Origin: CADCVT01 sp035940955
GTDB lineage: Bacteria > Actinomycetota > Thermoleophilia > Solirubrobacterales > Solirubrobacteraceae
NCBI GenBank assembly: GCA_035940955.1
Contig: DASZEJ010000176.1
Location: 16,820-80,819, forward strand
DNA length: 64,000 bases
Direction: 5' to 3'
Shown here: positions 58,742 to 64,000 of the stretch, in pieces
Numbering within the stretch: position 1 is the stretch's first letter
How the letters are laid out: each line of letters opens with the position of its first letter
Made by a program: the position numbers and the translations under genes
The notes under the pieces: model-generated
What the model was told of the DNA's origin: nothing
What the model saw: only the letters and a program-made list of their open reading frames with translations
Database searches by the model: none

Positions 58742-59266
58742 TCAGCGGGCGACCGCGACCGTCTCGCACGTCGGGGAGACCGCGTCGACGGCGTCGGCGG
58801 CGACGACGTCCGCGCCGCCGCCGCAGTGGACCTCGTCGCGCTCGCCGTCGACCGCGACCACGACGTCGTCGCCGTCGCCCGCGTGGACGGCGTCGCGGCC
58901 GGCGCCCGGGAGCAGCACGTCCCCGGCTCGATCGCCGCGGTGTCCGCTGCCGCCGAGGAAGTCGTCGCCGCGCCCGCCGTCGAGCGTGTCGTGGCCGCGG
59001 CCGCCGAGGAGCGTGTCGTCCCCCGCGCCGCCGTGAAGACGGTCCGCGCCCGGGCCGCCGTCGATCGTGTCGGGCGCGCCGCGTCCGCGCAGCCGATCGG
59101 CACCGCCGAGACCCGTCAGCACGTCGGCCCTCGCGGTTCCGTCCAGCCGGTCCGCGGCGGGCGTCCCGCGCTGCTCGGCCGGACGGGAGGAGGCGGCGCC
59201 GGTCGGCGCGGCGAGCACGAGCAGCGCGGCGGCCGCGGCGAGGTGCGTGAGGATCGTCTTGTGCAT
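58742..59266 (-). CDS. Secreted RTX/haemolysin-type calcium-binding repeat protein
   Basis: The 174-residue protein has a signal peptide (MHKTILTHLAAAAALLVLAAPTGA). The mature part is built of nonapeptide repeats of the GGxGxDxLx type: LGGADRLRG, GGPGADRLHG, GGAGDDTLLG, GGRGHDTLDG, GGRGDDFLGG and GGGADVVAA. These form a calcium-binding parallel beta-roll. Two Cys near the end (VHCGGG and PTCETV) may pair. It lies directly upstream of the sigma/anti-sigma fusion gene in the same direction, so it could belong to that regulator's system. Confidence 0.86.
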   Translation of the reverse strand: MHKTILTHLAAAAALLVLAAPTGAASSRPAEQRGTPAADRLDGTARADVLTGLGGADRLRGRGAPDTIDGGPGADRLHGGAGDDTLLGGRGHDTLDGGRGDDFLGGSGHRGDRAGDVLLPGAGRDAVHAGDGDDVVVAVDGERDEVHCGGGADVVAADAVDAVSPTCETVAVAR

Positions 59267-59329
59267 GAACGGTCGACGGGCTGCGACCGCCGGGGTTGCG
59301 CATGTTCCGGCGCCGCCCGCCGGGGGCGC

Positions 59330-59893
59330 TCAGCCGTGCCCGCCGTCCACGGGTGACGCCGGCGGGCGCGACTCCTCGGCCAGCGACGTGATCGTCAGCG
59401 CGCCGCGGGCGGCGGTCTCGAGGACGTCGGTGGCCTCCTCGGCCGAGCGCGCGTACAGCTCGACGAGCAGGTGGACGACGATCTCCTCGTCCTGGTGCTT
59501 GTGGAAGCGGACGTGGGTGAAGAACTCGCGCGTCCCGTGCTCGCCGAACGCGGCGAACGACAGCGAGTCGCCGGCCTCCGGGCCCGAGCAGCTGTCGACC
59601 TCGTCGGCGTCGACGGTCACCGTCACCGACGCGACCCACGGCGTGCCGGCGATCATCCGCTCCCAGCGCTCCTCGACCGGCTCGACGCGGCCGTTCGCGA
59701 ACGCGAGGTGCGGCTGGTCGTGCATGCAGTCCAGGCACTGGACGACCGCCTCCTGCAGCTCCTCGACCGCCTCGGCCCGCTCGCCGGTGTCGGGGTCGAT
59801 GCGGTGGATGCCCTCGTAGTGGACCTGGACCTCCAGCTTCTGCGACCAGCAGCGATAGCAGCGCAGCCACGCGCGCGCGGTGTCCGTGGACAT
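59330..59893 (-). CDS. Uncharacterised protein with two CxxC pairs
   Basis: The 187-residue soluble protein has a zinc-ribbon-like N terminus: Cys12/Cys15 (LRCYRCWSQ) and Cys53/Cys56 (VQCLDCMHD). The middle reads VASVTVTVDADEVD and FGEHGTREFFTHVRFHKHQDEEIVVHLLVELYARS (in part), with several His that could also bind metal. I do not recognise the family. It starts 17 bases from the divergent crotonase gene. Confidence 0.75.
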   Translation of the reverse strand: MSTDTARAWLRCYRCWSQKLEVQVHYEGIHRIDPDTGERAEAVEELQEAVVQCLDCMHDQPHLAFANGRVEPVEERWERMIAGTPWVASVTVTVDADEVDSCSGPEAGDSLSFAAFGEHGTREFFTHVRFHKHQDEEIVVHLLVELYARSAEEATDVLETAARGALTITSLAEESRPPASPVDGGHG

Positions 59894-59910
59894 GCTGCGA
59901 TTCTACGGCC

Positions 59911-60750
59911 GTGCCCCAAGTGCTCTACGAGGTCGCCGGCCGGGTCGCGACGCTCACGCTGAACCGGCCGGAGCGGCTGAACGCCATCACGCCGGCGCTC
60001 GTCGACGACCTGCGCGCGGCGCTCGACCGCGCGTGGGGGGACGACGGCGTCCACGCGATCCGCCTGCGCGGCGCCGGCCGAGCGTTCTGCGCCGGCTACG
60101 ACATCGGCTGGGGCGCCGAGACGATGGAGCGCTCGGAGGGCGGCGCGCCGTGGGACCCGATCGCCGACTACCAGCTGATGTCGGGGTTCGTCGAGGCGTA
60201 CATGCGGCTGTGGCGCTCGCCCAAGCCGGTGATCGCGCAGGTGCACGGGTTCTGCGTCGGCGGCGGGACCGACTTCGCGCTGTGCTCGGACCTCATCGTC
60301 TGCTCGGAGGACTGCCGGATCGGCTACCCGCCGGCGCGGGTATGGGGATCGCCGACGACGATGATGTGGACGTACCGGCTGGGGCTCGAGCGCTCCAAGC
60401 GGCTGCTGCTGACCGGCGACGCGCTCGACGGGCGGCGGGCCGTCGAGTGGGGCCTGGCGAGCGAGGCGGTGCCGGAGGTGGAGCTGGACGCCGCGGCGCT
60501 CGCGCTGTGCGAGCGTGTCGCGCGGCTGCCCCGCAACCAGCTGCACATGATGAAGCTGCTGGTCAACCAGGCGATCGAGCAGATGGGGCTGTCGACGACG
60601 CAGCTCGTCGGCACGCTGCTCGACGGCGCCGCGCGCCACACGCCGGAGGGGACGGACTTCTCGCGCCGCGCGCTCGGCGACGTGCGCCGCGCGGTCCGCG
60701 AGCGCGACGCGCCGTTCGGCGACTACGGGGAAGGGCCGGCGGCGGTGTGA
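59911..60750 (+). CDS. Enoyl-CoA hydratase/isomerase (crotonase family)
   Basis: The 279-residue protein has the crotonase fold: VATLTLNRPERLNAITPALVDDL (in part), the oxyanion-hole motif AGRAFCAGYDIGWG (about 54-67) and VIAQVHGFCVGGGTDFALCSDLIV (about 108-131). Catalytic acidic positions of classical hydratases are replaced in part (PARVWGSPTTMMW region), so the reaction may differ from simple hydration. It starts at a GTG at 59911. Its stop overlaps the MobA-like gene by GTGA. Confidence 0.88.
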   Translation: MPQVLYEVAGRVATLTLNRPERLNAITPALVDDLRAALDRAWGDDGVHAIRLRGAGRAFCAGYDIGWGAETMERSEGGAPWDPIADYQLMSGFVEAYMRLWRSPKPVIAQVHGFCVGGGTDFALCSDLIVCSEDCRIGYPPARVWGSPTTMMWTYRLGLERSKRLLLTGDALDGRRAVEWGLASEAVPEVELDAAALALCERVARLPRNQLHMMKLLVNQAIEQMGLSTTQLVGTLLDGAARHTPEGTDFSRRALGDVRRAVRERDAPFGDYGEGPAAV

Positions 60751-61373
60751 GCGGCGCGGCGGGCGGCGGCGGCGAGCCCGGGGCGGGTCGCTCGACCCGT
60801 CCGCTCGGCGCGATCCTCGCCGGCGGGCGCGGCGCGCGGCTCGGCGGTGCCAAGGCGACCGCCGAGGTGCGCGGCCGCCCGCTCCTCGCGTGGGCGCTCG
60901 ACGCGCTGCGCGCCGCGGTGCCGGACGTCGTCGTCATCGCCAAGGAGGCGACGCCGCTGCCGCCGTGCGACGTGCCGGTCCACCGCGACGAGCCCCCCGA
61001 CTTCCACCCCCGCCACGGCCTCGTCTCGGCGCTGCGCCGGGCGGCCGGCCGGCCGGTGGCGGTGGTCCCGTGCGACATGCCGCTCGTGCCGCCCGCGCTG
61101 ATCGAGGTCCTGCTCGACGTCGTCGCGGACGGGGCGCCGGCGGCGGTCCCCCGCACCGAGGGCCGGGTCCACCCGCTCTGCGCCGCGTACGCGCCCTCCA
61201 TCCTGCCCGACCTGGAAGCGGCCGACCACGACGAGCCGCTCACGCTCACCCTCGACCGCCTCGGCGCCGTGGTTCTCGACGCCGACGCGGCGGCCGACCG
61301 GATGCTCAACGTCAACACGCGCGCGGACCTGGCGGTCGCGGAGATCCTCGTGCAGCGCGCCGGCCTGGCGTGA
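60747..61373 (+). CDS. MobA-like molybdenum cofactor guanylyltransferase / nucleotidyltransferase
   Basis: The 208-residue protein starts at a GTG overlapping the crotonase stop. It has the NTP-transferase Rossmann-like start LGAILAGGRGARLGGAKATAEVRGRPLL (in part; the Lys of GGAK is the usual binding Lys), VVVPCDMPLVPPALI (metal-binding CDMP), and LNVNTRADLAVAE at the end. These are MobA features; MobA attaches GMP to molybdopterin. No molybdoenzyme or other cofactor gene is near, so a related nucleotidyltransferase role is possible. Confidence 0.82.
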   Translation: MSGAAGGGGEPGAGRSTRPLGAILAGGRGARLGGAKATAEVRGRPLLAWALDALRAAVPDVVVIAKEATPLPPCDVPVHRDEPPDFHPRHGLVSALRRAAGRPVAVVPCDMPLVPPALIEVLLDVVADGAPAAVPRTEGRVHPLCAAYAPSILPDLEAADHDEPLTLTLDRLGAVVLDADAAADRMLNVNTRADLAVAEILVQRAGLA

Positions 61374-61484
61374 GCCCGGCGCGGTAATGCGCGGTTTAGC
61401 GTTGCGCCGCGGTTCGCCGTAGTCTTCGCGACCACTTCGGCGGCGGCGATGCCGCCGCTCCACACTCTCCACAGCAGGGGGACG

Positions 61485-63161
61485 ATGGTGAAGACTCGGT
61501 GGAAGGCCGCCCCGCTCGCGCTCGCGCTCGCGGCGACGGCGCTCTTCAGCAGCGCAGCGGTCGCGCACGACCCGGAGAACCTCGGGACGCCGCTGAGCGA
61601 CCCGAACGGCGAGCGGTCCTCGTTCATCGCGAACTTCCAGACGGACCAGAACCCGTTCAACGCGGCGAACACGCACCTCACGAGCTCGGACATCGCGTTC
61701 TGGGGCGACCTCGCGTACGTCGGCGACTACGGCGGGTTCAGGATCTTCGACGTCTCGCAGCCCACGCCGCGGCTGGTCTCGAACGTCCGGTGCTACGGCC
61801 CGCAGGCCGACCCGTCGGTGTTCGACCGCGACGGCAACGGCGCGGCGGACACGCTCATCCTGTCGGTGGACTCCGTGCTGACCGGCCCGGAGTGCGGCGC
61901 CGGCCCCGCCGCGAAGGTCAACGGCGAGTACCCGGCGGGGGCCTGGGAGGGGCTGCGCGTCTTCGACGTGTCCAACCCGGCCGCCCCGGTGCAGGTCGCG
62001 GCGGTCTACCAGGACTGCGGCTCGCACACCAACACGCTGCTGCCGAACCCGGACGGCGACTCGATGTACGTGCTGAACTCGAGCTACCCGCTCGCCGACG
62101 GCCCGACGTGCGGCCCGCCCGGCGTGTCGAAGGGCCGCGCCGTCAACCACGGCGTCGTCCAGGTGGTCGAGGTGCCGTTCGCCGACCCGGCCGCGGCGGC
62201 CGAGCTGACCGAGCTGCGGGTCGTCTACCCCGGTGACGCCGACGGCGTCTACCGGCCGGTCACCGACCACGGGCTGACCGGCGTGCTCGACAACTTCCTC
62301 GCGTGCCACGACCTGAGCGCGTTCCCGGAGAAGGGGGTCGTCGGCGCGGCCTGCGGCGAGCAGGCGCAGGTCTGGGAGATCGACCCCGAGACCGGCCTGC
62401 CGAACACGACCAACCCGCTCTGGGTGTACGACCAGCCGAACGTCGACTTCTGGCACTCGGCGACGTTCAGCTGGGACGGCAAGGTGGCGAACTTCATCGA
62501 CGAGTCGTTCGGCGACGGCTGCCCGACGAAGACGACGAAGACCGGCGGCCTGCCCGGCGGCCCGCGCGTCTTCGAGACGGGCAACATGTTCTTCTTCGAG
62601 ACGGACACCGGGAAGCTGTACTCGGAGTACCGCACGGAGCGGACCACGAACGGCGACCCGCTCGACCCGAACGACCCGAACCGCCTGACGTACTGCTCGT
62701 CGCATCTCGGCATCCCGGTGCCGGCGACCGACCGGTACCTGCTGGTCAACGCGTACTACCGGGGCGGCTCGTCGGTGATCGACTTCAGCAACCCGACGAA
62801 GCCGAAGGAGATCGCCTACGCCGACCTGCGCGGCACGAACACGTGGAGCGCGTACACGTACCCGCGCACGTCGGGCAAGCGGCACACGATCCCCGTGTAC
62901 TCGAACGACGGCCTGAGCCGCAACTACGGCGGCGGCCGCTTCCCGGAGGCCGCCTACGGCTTCATGCGGTTCCAGTCGGACATCGGCAGCGCCGACCTGG
63001 TCGGACTGGACCGCCTGAACCCGCAGCTCCAGGAGAGGCTCATCGCCACGAGCCCCGGCCTGCCGCGCGGCGAGGCGAACGGGAAGTCGCGACCCGGCAT
63101 GTTCGGCCGTCCCGCCAAGAGCGGCGCGGTCAACCGCTCCGGTCGCCCGTACATGAAGTAG
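61485..63161 (+). CDS. Secreted LVIVD-repeat (beta-propeller-like) protein
   Basis: The 558-residue protein starts at the ATG at 61485, with AGGGGG 5 bases upstream. A signal peptide (KTRWKAAPLALALAATALFSSAAVA, in part) is followed by HDPENLG. The mature part has LVIVD-type repeats: YVGDYGGFRIFDVSQPTPRLVSN, GLRVFDVSNPAAPVQVAAV and SVIDFSNPTKPKEIAYADL, each in part. Such repeats build a beta-propeller at the cell surface. Three Cys pairs are likely. A hairpin (CGGCGGC-gat-GCCGCCG, 61441-61457) lies in the 5' leader. Function is not known. Confidence 0.87.
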   Translation: MVKTRWKAAPLALALAATALFSSAAVAHDPENLGTPLSDPNGERSSFIANFQTDQNPFNAANTHLTSSDIAFWGDLAYVGDYGGFRIFDVSQPTPRLVSNVRCYGPQADPSVFDRDGNGAADTLILSVDSVLTGPECGAGPAAKVNGEYPAGAWEGLRVFDVSNPAAPVQVAAVYQDCGSHTNTLLPNPDGDSMYVLNSSYPLADGPTCGPPGVSKGRAVNHGVVQVVEVPFADPAAAAELTELRVVYPGDADGVYRPVTDHGLTGVLDNFLACHDLSAFPEKGVVGAACGEQAQVWEIDPETGLPNTTNPLWVYDQPNVDFWHSATFSWDGKVANFIDESFGDGCPTKTTKTGGLPGGPRVFETGNMFFFETDTGKLYSEYRTERTTNGDPLDPNDPNRLTYCSSHLGIPVPATDRYLLVNAYYRGGSSVIDFSNPTKPKEIAYADLRGTNTWSAYTYPRTSGKRHTIPVYSNDGLSRNYGGGRFPEAAYGFMRFQSDIGSADLVGLDRLNPQLQERLIATSPGLPRGEANGKSRPGMFGRPAKSGAVNRSGRPYMK

Positions 63162-63172
63162 GACGGCGCGCA

Positions 63173-63201
63173 GGGGGGCTCGCCTCGGCGGCGGGCCCCC
63201 C
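63173..63201. terminator. GC-rich hairpin between convergent genes
   Basis: GGGGGGC (63173-63179) pairs with GCCCCCC (63195-63201). It lies just after the LVIVD gene and just before the convergent GNAT gene's stop. There is no T tract, so termination activity is uncertain. Confidence 0.35.
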
Positions 63202-63221
63202 GGCCGCGGCGGCGCCCGCCG

Positions 63222-63752
63222 TCAGAGGCGGCGGTGCATCACGTGCAGCCCGACGTAGCCGTGCCGCGGATGGTGGAAGCCCTCGGGGATCGTCGCGAGC
63301 ACCTCGAAGCCGAGCGACCGCCACAGCGCCACCGCGCGCTCGTTCGTCTCGACCACGGCGTTGAACTGCATCGCGCGGTAGCCGTCGGCCCGCGCCTGGC
63401 GCAGCACGTGCTCGCCGAGGGCGCGGCCCGTGCCGCGCCCCGCGCGCTCGGGGTCGACCATGAAGCTCGCGGTCGCGACGTGCGCTCCCGGGCCGCCGTG
63501 GTTCGGCCCCATGAGCGCTGTGCCCACGACGCGGTCGCCGGCGTCCACGGCGACGAAGGTGCGCCCCGGCGGGTCCGGCATCCAGATCGCGCGGGCCTCG
63601 CGCTCGCCGATGTCGCGGTCCCACGAGAACGTCTCGCCGGCCGCGACGATCTGGCGCATGAAGCCCCAGATCGCGTCCCAGTCGCCGGCGGTCGCCTCCC
63701 GGACCCGGACGCCCGGCGACGCCCCGGCCGCCTCAGGCGTACCCGAAGACAC
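63222..63752 (-). CDS. GNAT-family N-acetyltransferase
   Basis: The 176-residue protein has the GNAT fold: VRVREATAGDWDAIWGFMRQI (in part), FVAVDAGDRVVGTALMGPN, the acetyl-CoA loop RGTGRALGEHVLRQAR (motif A, RGxGxA form) and NERAVALWRSLGFEV with the late Tyr/Phe region. It starts at a GTG at 63752. It overlaps by 20 bases a short upstream frame that looks like a truncated PPOX protein. The acetylated substrate is unknown; sequences of this kind include small-molecule acetyltransferases. Confidence 0.88.
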   Translation of the reverse strand: MSSGTPEAAGASPGVRVREATAGDWDAIWGFMRQIVAAGETFSWDRDIGEREARAIWMPDPPGRTFVAVDAGDRVVGTALMGPNHGGPGAHVATASFMVDPERAGRGTGRALGEHVLRQARADGYRAMQFNAVVETNERAVALWRSLGFEVLATIPEGFHHPRHGYVGLHVMHRRL

Positions 63753-63882
63753 GGGCGCCGACGAGGTGGTGGGCGACGACCTGATGCGGCGGGCCGTCCG
63801 CGCCGACGGTCGAGAGCACGGCGCACCTGGGCTCGCTCAGGTCGTCGCGGACGGGGTCGAGAAGCTCGGACGGGCTCGGCAT
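63733..63882 (-). pseudogene. 49-codon remnant of a PPOX-type flavin/F420-binding protein
   Basis: The ATG at 63882 opens a 49-codon frame ending in TGA at 63733. The product (MPSPSELLDPVRDDLSEPRC, then AVLSTVGADGPPHQVVAHHL) resembles the first two strands of pyridoxamine-phosphate-oxidase-like proteins, which normally have 120-150 residues. The rest of the barrel is missing and the GNAT gene begins inside the frame, so it looks like a truncated gene. It could also be a genuine short peptide. Confidence 0.5.
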
Positions 63883-63954
63883 CGGGGGGCGCGCGAGCCT
63901 GCGGGGGGCCCGCGGCGCGTCACCGTATCAGCGCGGTCCGCCCGCGGCCGGGCG

Positions 63955-63991
63955 GCCGAGTCGAGCGCGGAGCGCGCGCCCGACTCGGCGT
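63955..63991. repeat. Inverted repeat at the right edge of the window
   Basis: GCCGAGTCG and CGACTCGGC form a 9-bp perfect inverted repeat around a GC-rich 17-base loop. There is no adjacent T tract. The last ~115 bases of the window otherwise show no gene. Confidence 0.45.
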
Positions 63992-64000
63992 TCGAGCCGC

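Overview
The window is a contiguous piece of a very GC-rich actinobacterial chromosome. Protein flavour, an actinobacterial-type LexA box (CGAAC-N4-GTTCG), a DnaE2/ImuB mutasome, a GTP-type PEP carboxykinase, a type I-alpha-like glutamine synthetase and many GTG starts suggest Actinomycetota, most likely class Thermoleophilia (Solirubrobacterales). The lineage is an inference from gene content, not from a marker phylogeny.

Layout. 1-3.4 kb: a hypothetical gene, a broken FkbM-like gene, tRNA-Leu(GAG), lexA, a small zinc-ribbon gene and the RNase P RNA with its terminator. 3.5-5.5 kb: an AbiEi/AbiEii-like (type IV toxin-antitoxin) pair just after rnpB. 5.6-8.7 kb: a small protein, a luciferase-like monooxygenase fused to an SCP2-like domain, and a winged-helix (HTH_42) protein. 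8.7-16.4 kb: SOS mutagenesis region with imuB, a DUF6504-type gene, two membrane or secreted proteins and dnaE2. lexA, imuB and dnaE2 each carry a LexA box. 16.5-19.4 kb: a membrane cytochrome c, a promoter plus c-di-AMP (ydaO/yuaA) riboswitch in front of an uncharacterised tail-anchored protein, and glnA. 19.4-30 kb: MMPL transporter, YyaL-like protein, secreted hydrolase, RidA-IlvA pair, then secreted proteins including a matrixin-like protein without its catalytic Glu. 30-38 kb (minus): a polyamine/amine-utilisation-type operon (GntR, gamma-glutamylpolyamine synthetase-like, K+/H+ antiporter, APC permease, aldehyde dehydrogenase, SDR). 38-41 kb: acyl-CoA ligase diverging from acyl-CoA dehydrogenase plus a small SCP2-like gene.

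41.1-43.8 kb is a lower-GC island with a DUF262 (ParB/GmrS-like) gene followed by a HEPN gene bearing an R-x4-H motif; this is the best candidate for an under-described defence system. 43.8-46.4 kb: MarR with a near-perfect operator, SnoaL-like protein, DUF2269-like membrane protein, Fpg/Nei glycosylase, Nudix hydrolase. 46.4-52.3 kb: FixX-like ferredoxin, succinate(malate)-CoA ligase, Chloroflexus-type malyl-CoA lyase, MaoC hydratase and PEP carboxykinase, which together fit a C4/glyoxylate CoA-ester route into gluconeogenesis. 52.5-53.6 kb: a VapBC45-like DUF433/PIN-like toxin-antitoxin pair. 53.6-59.3 kb: two ECF sigma factors, each carrying a C-terminal membrane segment and extracytoplasmic part, around a secreted protein, an ABC exporter and an RTX-like protein. 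59.3-64 kb: CxxC protein, crotonase plus MobA-like pair, secreted LVIVD-repeat protein, GNAT acetyltransferase and a 49-codon PPOX-like remnant.

Three small two-gene toxin-antitoxin/defence-type cassettes, two membrane-linked sigma factors and a c-di-AMP riboswitch with an unusual target are the most notable features. No rRNA, CRISPR array, insertion sequence or prophage was seen.
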